Source of the DNA: Parafrankia sp. EUN1f
GTDB lineage: Bacteria; Actinomycetota; Actinomycetes; Frankiales; Frankiaceae
Assembly: GCF_000177675.1 (NCBI RefSeq)
Contig: NZ_ADGX01000028.1
Coordinates: 1 to 64,000, forward strand
DNA length: 64,000 bases
Reading direction: 5' to 3'
Shown here: one piece after another, positions 35,422 to 45,686 of the stretch
How positions within the stretch are numbered: the stretch's first letter is position 1
How the letters are laid out: every line of letters begins with the position of its first letter
The notes under the pieces: generated by a model
What the model saw: the letters and a program-made list of their open reading frames with translations, nothing else
Told to the model about the DNA's origin: nothing
Databases searched by the model: none
Made by a program: the position numbers and the translations under genes

Positions 35422-36426
35422 GTGGCGATCAGCTCAGGCGACCGCACGGAGCCCACCGGGGTGGGCCCGGTCGCTCGCCGTGCGGCGGTGCTCGGCGCGC
35501 CGGTGGGGCACTCCCTCTCGCCGACGCTGCACATGGCCGCCTACACCCGCCTCGGTCTCGATCTGACCTATACCGCGATCGAATGTGACGAGGCCGGCCT
35601 GCCGGCCATGCTCGGCCGCCTGCGCGACGAGCCCGGCTGGGCCGGTGTCTCACTGACCATGCCGTTGAAGACCGCGGCGGTCGAGCTGATCGACGAGGTC
35701 GATCCCACCGCCGCGCTTCTGGGCGCGGTCAACACCGTGGTCGTGCGGTCGAACGGTCACCTGGCCGGGTTCAACACCGATGTCGACGGGGTCGGGTACG
35801 CGTTGCGTCGGCTTCTCGGCCGGGCGGTTCCGGTCCAGCCGCTCGTGCTCGGGGCGGGCGGGACCGCCCGTGCGGTCGTCGCCGCGCTCGCGCGGGCGGG
35901 AACACCCCGGGTCGCCATCGTGGCCCGCCGCCCGGGTGCGGTCGCGGAGCTCGTCGGGATCGGTGCCCGGCTCGGAGTCGCGGTGACGCCGCTGCCCTGG
36001 GGAATCCTCTCGGGCGGCGTGCCGCCCGGCCCGGATCTGGTGATCTCGACGACTCCGGCGGGTGTGACCGACACCCTGGCCCGCCAGGCGTGGCCGGTGA
36101 CGTGCCCGCTGCTGGAACTGCTCTACCACCCCTGGCCGACAGCGCTGGCCGCGTCGGCGTACCGCTCCGGGGCCCGGGTCATCGGCGGCCTGGAGGTTCT
36201 GGCCGGTCAGGCGGTCGGCCAGGTGCGCCATTTCACCGGCCGCGCGGTGGATGAGGGTGTCCTGCTCGCCGCCGGCCTCGCTGCCCTGTCCGCGCGCAAC
36301 GCCGGCCCGGCGGCGCGGCCGGACCCGGCTGTGGGAACGGACCTGGCTGCGGGAACGGACCCGGACCGTGCGGCGGCTGGTCCGGCGGGTGATCCGGTGG
36401 CCGCCGGTCCGGGTTCTGGCGGATGA
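35422..36426 (+). CDS. aroE: Shikimate dehydrogenase (housekeeping)
   Basis: A 334-residue protein with canonical VGHSLSPTLHMAAY, VSLTMPLK (substrate Lys), AVNTVV, FNTDVDG (catalytic Asp) and the NADP-binding GAGGTARAV. It reduces 3-dehydroshikimate to shikimate. The intact HS-SP motif distinguishes it from the RifI-type paralogue at 1807-2715. The C-terminal 45 residues are an Ala/Gly/Pro/Asp low-complexity tail. GTG start three bases after mltG; its stop overlaps the next ATG (ATGA). Confidence 0.95.
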   Translation: MAISSGDRTEPTGVGPVARRAAVLGAPVGHSLSPTLHMAAYTRLGLDLTYTAIECDEAGLPAMLGRLRDEPGWAGVSLTMPLKTAAVELIDEVDPTAALLGAVNTVVVRSNGHLAGFNTDVDGVGYALRRLLGRAVPVQPLVLGAGGTARAVVAALARAGTPRVAIVARRPGAVAELVGIGARLGVAVTPLPWGILSGGVPPGPDLVISTTPAGVTDTLARQAWPVTCPLLELLYHPWPTALAASAYRSGARVIGGLEVLAGQAVGQVRHFTGRAVDEGVLLAAGLAALSARNAGPAARPDPAVGTDLAAGTDPDRAAAGPAGDPVAAGPGSGG

Positions 36427-37094
36427 GTGCGATGACGGCCGCGGTGACCGCCGCGGCCGTCGTCTGCGCGGCACTACCGGTGCCCGTGCTGCCGTCGGTC
36501 GTCGGTGCCTTCGGGCCGATGGACGGTGTGCCGCCGCGGCGAGCGGTGCCCAACCGGCTCGTGCTCGGGGCGGTCACCGTCGCGGTGCTCGCGGCGGTCG
36601 CGGCGGCCGTCTATCCGCACACGGGCCGGCTGCCCGCCTATCTGTTCCTGGCGGTCGTCGGCGTCGTGCTGGCCGCGGTCGACCTGCGGGTCCATCGCCT
36701 GCCCGACCGGATCGTCCTGCCGTCGTACGCGGTGCTGGCGGCGCTGCTCGTCGTTCCCACGGTGGGGGAGGGCACCCCGGACCGCCTGTTACGGGCGCTG
36801 CTCGCGGGCTTCGCGGCCTGGCTGGCGTACGGGGTGCTGTACCTGCTGCCGGGAAGCGGGCTCGGTCGCGGGGATGTGAAGACGGCCGGTCTGCTCGGGC
36901 TCGCGCTGGGCTGGCTGGGCTGGCCGGCGGTCGCGCTCTGGCTGGTCGCGGCCACGATGACCGCGGGGATCACCGCGCTGACCCTGCTGATCCTGCGGCG
37001 GGTGTCCAGGCGTGATCCGATTGCCTATGGGCCGTTTCTGCTGATCGGGGCGCTGGTCGCGGTGCTCGGCACCGGCTGGGGCCCGGCAGGCTGA
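36423..37094 (+). CDS. Prepilin peptidase-like A24 family protein
   Basis: A 223-residue polytopic membrane protein with about seven helices. The two aspartates of type IV prepilin peptidases are in AAVDLRVHRLPD and GLGRGDVKTAGLLGL, and the closing motif AYGPFLLIGAL is present. The N-terminal methylase region with its Cys pairs is absent, as in TadV/CpaA-like peptidases. It probably trims Flp/Tad-type prepilins or pseudopilins, none of which are nearby. It is translationally coupled to aroE and 103 bases before aroC. Confidence 0.88.
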   Translation: MSAMTAAVTAAAVVCAALPVPVLPSVVGAFGPMDGVPPRRAVPNRLVLGAVTVAVLAAVAAAVYPHTGRLPAYLFLAVVGVVLAAVDLRVHRLPDRIVLPSYAVLAALLVVPTVGEGTPDRLLRALLAGFAAWLAYGVLYLLPGSGLGRGDVKTAGLLGLALGWLGWPAVALWLVAATMTAGITALTLLILRRVSRRDPIAYGPFLLIGALVAVLGTGWGPAG

Positions 37095-37197
37095 CGGGCT
37101 CCCCGGAGGATTTATCTGTGTGATTTACCTGGTCAGTCCGGCTGGGTGCGGTATCGGGCGGTCGTCCCTCGGCTGAGCGCCGTGAAAGACTGGTCCC

Positions 37198-38382
37198 ATG
37201 GTGCGCTGGTTGACGGCGGGGGAGTCCCACGGCCCCGCTCTGGTCGCGACAGTGGAGGGGCTGCCCGCGGGGATCCGCGTGTCCAGCGCGGAGATCGGAG
37301 ACGAGCTCGCCCGCCGCCGGCTCGGCCACGGCCGTGGCGCGCGGATGAAGTTCGAGCGTGACGTGGTCGAGATGCTCGGTGGCATTCGCCACGGGGTCAG
37401 CCTCGGTGGGCCGGTCAGCATTGTCGTTCGCAACACCGAGTGGCCGAAGTGGCAGCAGGTGATGTCGCCCGACCCGATCGACCCGGCGGAGCTTGCGGGT
37501 CTGGGCCGCAACGCGCCGCTGACCCGCCCGCGGCCGGGTCACGCCGACCTCGCCGGCATGCAGAAGTACGGTTTCGACGACGCGCGGCCGGTCCTGGAGC
37601 GCGCCAGCGCCCGCGAGACCGCGGCGCGGGTGGCGCTGGGCACGGTCGCCAGGGCGCTGCTGCGCCAGGCGTATGGCATCGAGATCGTCTCGCACGTCGT
37701 GGCGATCGGCGCGGTGGAGGTCCCGCCGGGCACGCCACCGCCGGTCTCGCTCGGCGTGGTCGACGCCGACCCGGTGCGCTGCGCGGACCCGGCCACCAGC
37801 GAGCGCATGGTCGCCGAGATCGACGCCGCGCACCGTGACGCGGACACACTCGGCGGCATCGTCGAGGTGCTCGCCTACGGCTGCCCGCCGGGGCTGGGGA
37901 GCTATGTCCACGGTGACCGCCGGCTGGACGCGCGGCTCGCGGCCGAGCTCATGGGCATTCAGGCCATCAAGGGCGTCGAGTTCGGTGACGGGTTCCGCAC
38001 CGCCCGGCGGCGTGGGTCGGTCGCGCACGACGAGATCGAGCCGGTCGACGGGCCCGGCATGCGGGTGCGGCGGGCCAGCGACCGGGCCGGCGGGGTTGAG
38101 GGGGGGATGACGACCGGCGATCCACTGCGGGTCCGCGCGGCGATGAAGCCGATCTCGACGCTGTCGCGGCCACTCGCCACGATCGACGTGGCCACCGGCG
38201 AACCCGCGGTGGCCATCGCCCAGCGGTCCGACGTCTGCGCCGTGCCCGCGGCCGCCGTGGTCGCGGAGGCGATGGTCGCGCTCGTGCTGGCCGACGCGGC
38301 CCTGGAGAAGTTCGGGGGGGACTCCGTGGAGGAGACCCGGCGCAACTGCGAGGGCTACCTGAAGTCGTTGGCGGTGCACTGA
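37198..38382 (+). CDS. aroC: Chorismate synthase
   Basis: A 394-residue protein. It has the signature GESHGPAL near the N-terminus, [51 protein letters not shown] and [12 protein letters not shown]. It converts EPSP to chorismate with reduced FMN. The preceding 103 bases may hold a promoter. It is two bases ahead of aroK. Confidence 0.97.
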   Translation: MVRWLTAGESHGPALVATVEGLPAGIRVSSAEIGDELARRRLGHGRGARMKFERDVVEMLGGIRHGVSLGGPVSIVVRNTEWPKWQQVMSPDPIDPAELAGLGRNAPLTRPRPGHADLAGMQKYGFDDARPVLERASARETAARVALGTVARALLRQAYGIEIVSHVVAIGAVEVPPGTPPPVSLGVVDADPVRCADPATSERMVAEIDAAHRDADTLGGIVEVLAYGCPPGLGSYVHGDRRLDARLAAELMGIQAIKGVEFGDGFRTARRRGSVAHDEIEPVDGPGMRVRRASDRAGGVEGGMTTGDPLRVRAAMKPISTLSRPLATIDVATGEPAVAIAQRSDVCAVPAAAVVAEAMVALVLADAALEKFGGDSVEETRRNCEGYLKSLAVH

Positions 38383-38384
38383 CG

Positions 38385-39014
38385 ATGCGAACCGGGCACG
38401 AGGCCCCGGCGGCCACGGACAGCGTGGTGGCCGACAGCGGGGCGGTCGGCAGCGGGGCGGTGGCGGGTGTGGCCGTGGGCTCCGGGGAGCAGGTTCGTCC
38501 GGGTCCGCTCGCGGTCCTGGTCGGCGCGCCGGGTGCGGGGAAGAGCACGGTCGGGGTGGCGCTCGCGCGGCGGATCGGCGTGGAGTTCCGTGACACCGAC
38601 CTGGACGTCGAGTCCAACCTCGGGATGAGTGTCTCCGACGTGTTCGTCGAGCACGGCGAGGAGTATTTCCGCGCGGCCGAGCGGTCCGCGGTACTGGCGG
38701 CCCTGGCGGAGCACACCGGCGTGCTGGCGCTCGGCGGCGGGGCGGTGCTCGACGCCGACGTCCGTGCCGAGCTGGCCGGGCACTGGGTCGTCTACCTCGA
38801 TGTCAGCGCCTCCGCCGCGGCCAGGCGGGTGGGGCTCGCCCGTGACCGGCCTCTTCTCGTCGAGGGTCCGCGCACCCGGCTGGCCGCGTTGCTGAAGGCC
38901 CGGCGCCCGCTCTACGAGGAGGTGGCCTCCCTCACGGTCGACACCGGTGCCCTCGAGGTCGAGGACGTCGTCGCGGCGATCCTGGTCGAACTCGCGGGGA
39001 GGATGAGCCGCTGA
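38385..39014 (+). CDS. aroK: Shikimate kinase
   Basis: A 209-residue protein. The first 40 or so residues are an Ala/Gly/Val-rich extension. Then Walker A VGAPGAGKSTVG, the shikimate-binding DTDLD, YFRAAER, GGGAVLD and the lid ARDRPLL with RRPLYEEVA are all present. It phosphorylates shikimate at O3. The stop overlaps aroB by one base (TGATG). Confidence 0.95.
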   Translation: MRTGHEAPAATDSVVADSGAVGSGAVAGVAVGSGEQVRPGPLAVLVGAPGAGKSTVGVALARRIGVEFRDTDLDVESNLGMSVSDVFVEHGEEYFRAAERSAVLAALAEHTGVLALGGGAVLDADVRAELAGHWVVYLDVSASAAARRVGLARDRPLLVEGPRTRLAALLKARRPLYEEVASLTVDTGALEVEDVVAAILVELAGRMSR

Positions 39015-40123
39015 TGCCGGCGACAAAGGTCTCTGATGTGGTCCGGATCGAGGTCGCCCCGGCCGGCGACCGCTCCTACGAGGTGGTGCTCGGCGAAGGG
39101 GTGCTCGGCGAGCTGGATGCGGTCGCCGCGGGGCGGACCAGGGTCGCGGTCATCCACCCACGTGCGTTGCGGGCCACCGCCGCGACCGTTGTCGCCGCGC
39201 TGCGCGCGCAGGCGGGCGCGGAGGCGCACGCGGTGGAGGTGCCCGACGGCGAGGAGGCCAAGCAGCTCCGGATCGCCGGTGAGTGCTGGGACACACTCGG
39301 GCGCCTCGGGTTCACCCGGGACGACCTCGTCGTCGGCCTCGGCGGTGGGGCGACCACGGACCTGGCCGGGTTCGTGGCCGCGGGCTGGCTGCGCGGTGTC
39401 GACGTGGTCCAGGTGCCGACGACGGTGCTCGGGATGGTCGACGCGGCGGTGGGCGGCAAGACCGGCATCGACATCGATGCGGGCAAGAACCTGGTCGGCG
39501 CGTTCCACCAGCCGCTGCGTGTCCTCTGCGATCTCACGACGCTGACGACCCTGCCCGCGGTGGAGGTCCAGGCCGGCCTGGCCGAGGTCGTCAAGTCGGG
39601 TTTCATCGCGGACCCGCGCATCCTCGAGCTGCTGGAGGCTGATCCGACCGGGGCGGCGCATCTGCCCGAGCTGGTGGAGCGTTCGATCCGGGTCAAGGCG
39701 GCGGTGGTGTCCGGTGACCCCCGGGAGGCCGGGGGCAGGGAGATCCTCAACTACGGTCACACCCTCGCGCACGCCATCGAGAAGATCGAGAACTTCACCT
39801 GGCGTCATGGCGCCGCGGTCTCGGTCGGGATGGTGTTCGCCGCGGAGCTCTCCCGGCGGGTCGCGGGCCTTGATGACACCACCGCCGCGCGTCACCGTGA
39901 GCTGCTGCGGGCGATCGGGTTGCCGGTGGAGTACCGCGGGGACCGCTGGCCGAGCCTGCTCGACGCGATGCGGGTCGACAAGAAGGCACGCGGGCGCCGC
40001 CTGCGTTTCGTCGTGCTGGAGGCCCTTGGCCGGGCGCGGTCGTTCGACGATCCGGAGCCGGAGCACCTGATCGCCGCGTATCGGGCCGTCGCCACGGGAG
40101 GCGGGCCCGTGGTGGAGGGCTGA
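39014..40123 (+). CDS. aroB: 3-Dehydroquinate synthase (housekeeping)
   Basis: A 369-residue protein. NAD and metal motifs are [49 protein letters not shown] and [14 protein letters not shown]. The catalytic stretch [10 protein letters not shown] keeps the Lys that is Arg in the RifG-type paralogue at 2703-3821. It makes dehydroquinate from DAHP. Coupled to aroK. Confidence 0.96.
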   Translation: MPATKVSDVVRIEVAPAGDRSYEVVLGEGVLGELDAVAAGRTRVAVIHPRALRATAATVVAALRAQAGAEAHAVEVPDGEEAKQLRIAGECWDTLGRLGFTRDDLVVGLGGGATTDLAGFVAAGWLRGVDVVQVPTTVLGMVDAAVGGKTGIDIDAGKNLVGAFHQPLRVLCDLTTLTTLPAVEVQAGLAEVVKSGFIADPRILELLEADPTGAAHLPELVERSIRVKAAVVSGDPREAGGREILNYGHTLAHAIEKIENFTWRHGAAVSVGMVFAAELSRRVAGLDDTTAARHRELLRAIGLPVEYRGDRWPSLLDAMRVDKKARGRRLRFVVLEALGRARSFDDPEPEHLIAAYRAVATGGGPVVEG

Positions 40124-40331
40124 CGGCGAGCGGACTGGGTGCGAGCGGACTGGCGGACAGCCGGCGGGCGAACCGGCCGCCAGCTCTCGGAGCGCCGCCA
40201 GTTGGCCTGTGCGGCAGTGGCGATCCGGATCTGTAGACTTTGCCGCGGCCAGAAACGGTGACGAGCGACAGGCTGGCGATCGAGTACGGATCGATCGACC
40301 GGGCGGCGACCGGAACGGAGAGACACGCGCA

Positions 40332-40895
40332 GTGGCGACAACGAACGACCTGAAGAACGGCATGACGCTCGACATCGACGGGGTGTTGTGGAACGTCGTC
40401 GGATTCCAGCACGTCAAGCCGGGCAAGGGCGGGGCGTTCGTCCGGACGACGCTGAAGAACGTGCTTTCCGGCAAAGTCGTCGACCGGACCTTCAACGCCG
40501 GCGTCAAGGTCGAGGTAGCGACGGTGGATCGTCGCGAGATGACCTATCTGTACCGGGATGGCACCGATTTCGTGTTCATGGACAGTGAGTCCTACGAGCA
40601 GATTCCGGTCCCGCCGGACGTGGTGGGCACCGTCGCGGACTACATGCTCGAGAACATGACGGCGACGGTGGCGCTGCACGACGACGCACCGCTGTATGTG
40701 GAGCTGCCGGCCAGCGTCGAGCTGACCATCTCGGCGACCGACCCGGGTGTCCAGGGTGACCGGTCGACCGGCGGGACCAAGCCCGCGAAGCTCGAGACGG
40801 GTGCGAACATCCAGGTCCCGCTGTTCATCACCACGGGTGAGAAGGTCAAGGTCGACACCCGCGATGGTCGGTACCTCGGTCGGGTGACGAACTGA
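40332..40895 (+). CDS. efp: Translation elongation factor P
   Basis: A 187-residue protein: an N-terminal KOW-like domain with the tip loop [13 protein letters not shown], then two OB domains ending [18 protein letters not shown]. It rescues ribosomes stalled at proline runs. Many proteins here have Pro-rich tails, so the factor should be important. The GTG at 40332 was chosen because the conserved start [11 protein letters not shown] follows and GGAGAG lies upstream. Bases 40124-40331 hold no gene and probably the promoter. Confidence 0.96.
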   Translation: MATTNDLKNGMTLDIDGVLWNVVGFQHVKPGKGGAFVRTTLKNVLSGKVVDRTFNAGVKVEVATVDRREMTYLYRDGTDFVFMDSESYEQIPVPPDVVGTVADYMLENMTATVALHDDAPLYVELPASVELTISATDPGVQGDRSTGGTKPAKLETGANIQVPLFITTGEKVKVDTRDGRYLGRVTN

Positions 40896-41389
40896 GCGCC
40901 AGGTCCAAGGCGCGAAAGCGCGCGCTCGACATTCTCTACGAGGCGGACATGCGGTCGTTGCGGCCGATGGAGACCCTGGCCGCCCGCCGTGCGCAGTCCG
41001 ACCCCCCGGTGCCTGACTATGCCTCCGACCTGGTCGAGGGCGTAGTCGCGCATCTTGGCGACATCGACCGCCATATCGCCAGCCATGCGCAGGGGTGGGC
41101 GATCGACCGGATGCCTCCGGTCGATCGCAACATCCTGCGGATCGCGGTGCTCGAACTGTTCTGGCGGACCGACGTGCCGGACGGCGTCGTGATCGACGAG
41201 GCGGTGCGGCTGGCGAAGACCATCTCCACCGAGCGGTCGCCCGCGTTCGTGAACGGTCTGCTGGCCAGCCTGCTGCAGGAGAAGCCCCAGCTGCTGCGGG
41301 AGGGCCCTGAACCGGCCGAGCTGGCGGGGGCTGGCGAGGATGCGGCGCGGGCCGAAGGCGCGGCGCGCACGGAGCCGGCCGAGAGCTGA
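40892..41389 (+). CDS. nusB: Transcription antitermination factor NusB, probable CTG start
   Basis: A 165-residue protein if started at CTG 40892. The peptide from there, [19 protein letters not shown], is the conserved NusB N-terminus with its RNA-binding basic patch. The first in-frame ATG (40949) comes 19 codons later and would remove that patch, and no in-frame GTG or TTG precedes it closely. The CTG overlaps the efp stop as CTGA. Later motifs are [32 protein letters not shown] and [17 protein letters not shown]. It binds boxA RNA with S10 for rRNA antitermination. The tail is Ala/Glu-rich. Confidence 0.9.
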   Translation: MSARSKARKRALDILYEADMRSLRPMETLAARRAQSDPPVPDYASDLVEGVVAHLGDIDRHIASHAQGWAIDRMPPVDRNILRIAVLELFWRTDVPDGVVIDEAVRLAKTISTERSPAFVNGLLASLLQEKPQLLREGPEPAELAGAGEDAARAEGAARTEPAES

Positions 41390-41492
41390 TCAGCCGACCG
41401 TGAGCTGATCGGAGCGGGAGTCCGCTCGCGGGTGATGGTTTCGAGCCGGGTGACGGTTCGATCGGGCTGTCGGGCCCGGGAAGCCATGGTGT

Positions 41493-41522
41493 CCCGGTAC
41501 GTCACCGCTGTGACGTACCGGG
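41493..41522. terminator. Bidirectional terminator between nusB and bldD
   Basis: Perfect 13-base arms CCCGGTACGTCAC and GTGACGTACCGGG flank the loop CGCT, with TCTTCCCC on the nusB-distal side. It lies in the convergent spacer and could serve both genes. Confidence 0.8.
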
Positions 41523-41692
41523 TCTTCCCCCAGAGAAGATCACTACATGGTGCTGGCGTGCGTGATGCTGGATTGCCCGCTGTTTCGGTGCTGAGCGGCC
41601 GGTACCCCCCGGAACCAGCTGCCCCTCGTGCGATGTTCTGGCGGTGCGATGTTCTGGTGCGCCCGGTCAGGCGTCGGACCTAGGCGTCGGAC

Positions 41693-42190
41693 CTAGGCGT
41701 CGGACGCGGCCGGCTCGCTGCCCTGCTCGGGTGAAAGCACGCCCCACGACACGAGCTGCTCGGTGAGCTTGCTCGGCGAGGTGTCGTAGATCACCGCGAG
41801 GGAGCGCAGGTCCTCGTAACGGATAGAGAGCACACGCCCGTTGTAGTCGCCGCGCTGGCTCTGGATCGTGGCCGCGTACCGGGCCAGCGGACCGCCCTGC
41901 TCCTTGGGAACCTGCGCGAGACGCTCCAGGTCGAGGACGATGCGCGGCGACTGCTCCAGCGGCGCCACGGTCGAGCCCTCGGGGAGAAGCTCGCCGACCG
42001 GAACGCCGTAGAACTCGGCCAGCTCAGAGAGCCGCTGGACGGTTACCGCGCGGTCCCCCCGCTCGTAGGAGCCCACCACGACGGCCTTCCACCGACCGTG
42101 CGACTTCTCCTCGACGCCATGGAGCGAGAGCCCCTGCTGGGTGCGTATCGCGCGCAGCCGAGCACCGAGCGCCTTCGCATAGTCGGACAT
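41693..42190 (-). CDS. bldD: Developmental regulator BldD
   Basis: A 165-residue protein. The N-terminal XRE helix-turn-helix contains LGARLRAIRTQQGLSLHGVEEKS and AVVVGSYERGDRAVTVQRLSELAEFYGVPV. The C-terminal domain carries the c-di-GMP signature RGD-x8-RxxD, seen as RGDYNGRVLSIRYED. BldD with c-di-GMP represses sporulation genes during vegetative growth in Streptomyces. The ATG at 42190 begins MSDYAKALGARL as in relatives; GGAG lies upstream. The stop codon lies in a 13-base tandem repeat (CTAGGCGTCGGAC) at about 41678-41703. The 463-base divergent spacer to pyrR holds its promoter; GTGATTCACGTCAC near 42451 is a possible symmetric site. Confidence 0.94.
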   Translation of the reverse strand: MSDYAKALGARLRAIRTQQGLSLHGVEEKSHGRWKAVVVGSYERGDRAVTVQRLSELAEFYGVPVGELLPEGSTVAPLEQSPRIVLDLERLAQVPKEQGGPLARYAATIQSQRGDYNGRVLSIRYEDLRSLAVIYDTSPSKLTEQLVSWGVLSPEQGSEPAASDA

Positions 42191-42608
42191 CGAAGTGCCC
42201 ACTCCTGTCGTGGTCGATCAGTTGGAACCGAGGGCTCTTGCCGCCGGCGGTTACCGATAGTAGTGCCCGCCGGGTTGAGACTCGACACCCGGGGGGTCGT
42301 GTCGCCTCTTTCTTTGTACCACTTTCTGTAGCCTTCCGGTTGCGGCCGGCATTAGCGCTGTCGGCACTTCCCGGCTACGGTGGGGATCTGTGCTCGTCGT
42401 CTGCCTACGGTGACGTGTAGTGACGATTGAAGTCGTCGGTATACGGAGCATCGTGATTCACGTCACTCTCGGCAACGGCTCGCCAAGGTTTGTGAAGCCG
42501 TGTGCCAGACCCGTCCGTGTGAGGACGACGTGTTCCTCGCCGTCGCCCCCCATGCCGCACTGACCGGCTTCGCTGCTCCTGACCTGGCTGGTACGGTCGC
42601 GGGGACCG

Positions 42609-42653
42609 CTCCTTTAAGGACCGTCCAGTGAGGCGGGGAAGGAGGGACACCTC
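42609..42653 (+). promoter_or_regulatory. PyrR-binding leader hairpin over the pyrR ribosome site
   Basis: CTCCTT (42609-42614) can pair with AAGGAG (42639-42644), enclosing GTCCAGTGAGGCGG (42623-42636). This loop matches the PyrR-binding consensus from memory (UCCAGNGAGGCU-like). The right arm is the Shine-Dalgarno sequence of pyrR. PyrR bound with UMP would therefore hide the ribosome site, as described for mycobacterial pyr operons. No terminator hairpin follows, which favours translational control. Confidence 0.75.
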
Positions 42654-43361
42654 GTGGCTGCGGCCGCGCAAGGCGATCCTGCCCGTAACACACCCGGAAA
42701 CATGCCGGGGGCCACCTCGCGCCCACATGCCGAGGACCCCGACGGCCCGGTGGACGTGGTGGGCCGGACCAGCGACGATGACTCCGTGGCCGGGCCGCGC
42801 GGGCGTGCCGACAGGCCTGGCCTGAGCCGTACTGTGCTCTCCGCCGCCGATATGAACCGGGTTGTGAGCCGGATGGCGCACCAGGTGCTGGAGAAGACCT
42901 CGGGCGGTGACGGTGTACTCCTGCTCGGCATCCCGACTCGTGGTGTTCCGCTCGCGCAGCGGCTGGCGCGCAGAGTGGCCGCGGTCGAAGGCGTGAATCT
43001 GCCGGTCGGTTCGCTCGACCCGACGATGTACCGGGACGACCTGCGACTGCGCGGAGTTCGCCCACTCGAGGTGACCGAGATCCCGGAATGCGGCGTGGAC
43101 GGAATGGTCGTCATTCTCGTGGATGACGTCCTGTACTCGGGCCGCACCGTCCGGGCCGCGCTCGACGCGCTCTCGGCCTACGGCCGGCCGCGTGCGGTCC
43201 AGCTCGCCGTGCTGGTCGATCGAGGCCACCGCGAGCTCCCCATCCGAGCTGACTACGTGGGGAAGAACATGCCCACCTCGCGACGCGAATCGGTCGCCGT
43301 TCGGCTGCGTGAGGTCGACGGCGCGGACGCCGTTCTCATCGTCTCCGCGGACGCGCTGTGA
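42654..43361 (+). CDS. pyrR: Pyrimidine operon regulator PyrR / uracil phosphoribosyltransferase
   Basis: A 235-residue protein. A Pro/Gly-rich N-terminal extension of about 55 residues precedes the conserved core from [18 protein letters not shown]. The core has [24 protein letters not shown] and the PRPP loop [13 protein letters not shown]. It binds pyr mRNA when UMP is high and may also make UMP from uracil. The GTG at 42654 has AAGGAGGG upstream, within the leader hairpin. First gene of the pyr operon. Confidence 0.94.
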   Translation: MAAAAQGDPARNTPGNMPGATSRPHAEDPDGPVDVVGRTSDDDSVAGPRGRADRPGLSRTVLSAADMNRVVSRMAHQVLEKTSGGDGVLLLGIPTRGVPLAQRLARRVAAVEGVNLPVGSLDPTMYRDDLRLRGVRPLEVTEIPECGVDGMVVILVDDVLYSGRTVRAALDALSAYGRPRAVQLAVLVDRGHRELPIRADYVGKNMPTSRRESVAVRLREVDGADAVLIVSADAL

Positions 43362-43404
43362 CCGCGCCCGCGAGCAGGCGCCGCACCGGACCTCGGCGGT
43401 GGGT

Positions 43405-44334
43405 GTGAAACGCCACCTGCTCTCCACCGCTGACCTGCTGCTGGACGACGCGCTGCTCGTGCTGGACACAGCGGACCGGATGGCGCGGGTCGCCGACGCG
43501 CCGGTCCGCAAGCTGCCGACACTTCGCGGCCGGACCGTCGTCAACCTCTTCTTCGAGGATTCCACCCGCACCCGCACCTCCTTCGAGGTCGCCGCCAAGA
43601 GACTGTCGGCCGATGTGATCAATTTTTCGGCGCGAGGGTCAAGCGTGTCGAAGGGCGAGAGCCTGAAGGACACGGCGCAGACCCTGGAGGCCATGGGGGC
43701 GGATGCGGTGGTCTGTCGCCATTCGGCCAGTGGCGCGCCGCACCGGCTCGCCTCCTGGGTGCGCGGCAGCGTGGTGAACGCGGGGGATGGGACGCATGAG
43801 CATCCGACCCAGGCCCTGCTCGACGCTTTCACGATCCGCCGCCGGCTCGGCCGGGTGGACGGGCTCGCCGTCACGATCGTCGGGGACGTCCTGCACTCCC
43901 GGGTCGCGCGGTCGAACATCTGGCTGCTGACGACGCTGGGTGCGCAGGTCACCGTGGTCGCGCCGCCGACCCTGCTCCCGCTGGGCATCGACGGGTGGCC
44001 GGTCGGGGTCTCCTACGACCTCGACGCGGTGCTGCCCAAGAGCGACGTCGTGATGATGTTGCGCGTGCAACGGGAACGGATGTCCGCGGCGTTCTTCCCC
44101 AGCGAGCGGGAGTACAGCCGCCGTTACGGCCTCGACGCGGACCGTGCCGCGCTCATGCCGGAGCACGCGCTGGTGATGCATCCCGGGCCCATGGTCCGGG
44201 GCATGGAGATCGCCTCCTCCGTGGCGGACTCACCGCGGTCGACGGTGGTCGACCAGGTCGCCAACGGGGTGAGTGTCCGGATGGCAGTCCTCTATCTGCT
44301 GCTGGGTGGCGGCACCGACCGGGAGACCACATGA
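43405..44334 (+). CDS. pyrB: Aspartate carbamoyltransferase, catalytic chain
   Basis: A 309-residue protein with the carbamoyl-phosphate loop [31 protein letters not shown] and [10 protein letters not shown]. It joins carbamoyl phosphate and aspartate. The GTG at 43405 begins [11 protein letters not shown]; a GTG two codons earlier (43399) is possible. No regulatory chain gene (pyrI) is present. Its end overlaps pyrC (ATGA). Confidence 0.95.
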   Translation: MKRHLLSTADLLLDDALLVLDTADRMARVADAPVRKLPTLRGRTVVNLFFEDSTRTRTSFEVAAKRLSADVINFSARGSSVSKGESLKDTAQTLEAMGADAVVCRHSASGAPHRLASWVRGSVVNAGDGTHEHPTQALLDAFTIRRRLGRVDGLAVTIVGDVLHSRVARSNIWLLTTLGAQVTVVAPPTLLPLGIDGWPVGVSYDLDAVLPKSDVVMMLRVQRERMSAAFFPSEREYSRRYGLDADRAALMPEHALVMHPGPMVRGMEIASSVADSPRSTVVDQVANGVSVRMAVLYLLLGGGTDRETT

Positions 44335-45686
44335 CATCGGTGATCGTGCTGCGTGGCGTCAGCCCCCTGGGGGGCGACCCCCGAGACCTGGTGATCGCGG
44401 GCGGGCGGATCGCCGCGGTCACCCCGCCCGGCGGCGGTGAGCACACCAGCGTCGTCGCGGAGGCCGCCGACGGTGCGGCCGGCGGAACCCGGCGCGGCCC
44501 ACTGATCGTCGACGGTGCGGGCCTCATCGCACTGCCCGGGTTCGTCGACCTGCACACACATCTGCGCGAGCCCGGGCGCGAGGATGCCGAGACCGTCGAG
44601 TCGGGCACGCGGGCCGCGGCGCTTGGTGGCTACACGGCGGTGTTCGCGATGGCGAACACCGACCCGGTCGCGGACACCGCCGGAGTGGTGGAGCAGGTGT
44701 GGCGGCTCGGCCAGGACGCCGGGCACTGCGAGGTGCGTCCGGTCGGTGCCGTGACCAAGGGGCTCGCCGGCTCGCAGCTCGCCGAGCTGGGAGCCATGGC
44801 GACGTCCGCGGCCGCCGTGCGGATGTTCTCCGACGACGGGCACTGCGTGTCCGACGCACTGCTTATGCGTCGCGCGCTGGAGTACGTCAAGGCGTTCGAC
44901 GGCGTGGTCGCGCAGCACGCGGAGGAGCCCCGGCTCACCGCCGGCGCGCAGATGAACGAGGGCGCGATGGCCGCCTGCCTCGGCCTGCCCGGCTGGCCCG
45001 CGGTCGCCGAGGAGGCGATCATCGCGCGTGACGCGCTGCTCGCCGGCCATGTCGACTCGCGCCTGCACGTCTGTCACGTCTCCACGGCCGGCTCGGTCGA
45101 GATCATCCGGTGGGCGAAGGCGAAGGGGTGGCGGGTCACCGCCGAGGTGACCCCGCACCACCTGCTGCTGACCGAAGATCTGGTGGCCTCGTATGACCCG
45201 GTGTACAAGGTCAATCCGCCTTTGCGTACCAAAGCCGACACAGAGGCACTGCGAGCCGGGCTGGCGGACGGCACGATCGACTGTGTGGCAACTGATCACG
45301 CCCCGCATGCACCAGAGGACAAGGAAACCGAGTGGGCCGCCGCTCGGCCGGGGATGCTCGGGCTTGAGACGGCGCTGTCGGTGGTGATCGAGACGATGGT
45401 CACGACCGGGCATCTCGACTGGGCCGGTGTGGCCGACCGCCTGGCAGCCGCGCCCGCGCGGATCGGCGGGGTGGCCGACACCGTGCTGGACGTCGCGCAG
45501 TTCGCGCAGGTGGGTACGCCCGCGACGCTGACACTGCTCGATACTCAGGCGCAGCGGGTGATCGACCCGGCAGCCTTCGCCAGCCGGAGCACGAACACCC
45601 CGTACCGTGGCCGAACCCTCCCCGGGGTGATCCGCGCGACCTTCCTGCGGGGCCGTCCCACCGTGCTCGACGGGAAGATCGTATGA
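44331..45686 (+). CDS. pyrC: Dihydroorotase
   Basis: A 451-residue class I dihydroorotase. Metal ligands are in [13 protein letters not shown], and later [19 protein letters not shown] and [15 protein letters not shown] (catalytic Asp). It closes carbamoyl aspartate to dihydroorotate. It overlaps both neighbours by four bases. Residues about 33-58 are a small Gly/Ala insert. Confidence 0.95.
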   Translation: MTSVIVLRGVSPLGGDPRDLVIAGGRIAAVTPPGGGEHTSVVAEAADGAAGGTRRGPLIVDGAGLIALPGFVDLHTHLREPGREDAETVESGTRAAALGGYTAVFAMANTDPVADTAGVVEQVWRLGQDAGHCEVRPVGAVTKGLAGSQLAELGAMATSAAAVRMFSDDGHCVSDALLMRRALEYVKAFDGVVAQHAEEPRLTAGAQMNEGAMAACLGLPGWPAVAEEAIIARDALLAGHVDSRLHVCHVSTAGSVEIIRWAKAKGWRVTAEVTPHHLLLTEDLVASYDPVYKVNPPLRTKADTEALRAGLADGTIDCVATDHAPHAPEDKETEWAAARPGMLGLETALSVVIETMVTTGHLDWAGVADRLAAAPARIGGVADTVLDVAQFAQVGTPATLTLLDTQAQRVIDPAAFASRSTNTPYRGRTLPGVIRATFLRGRPTVLDGKIV

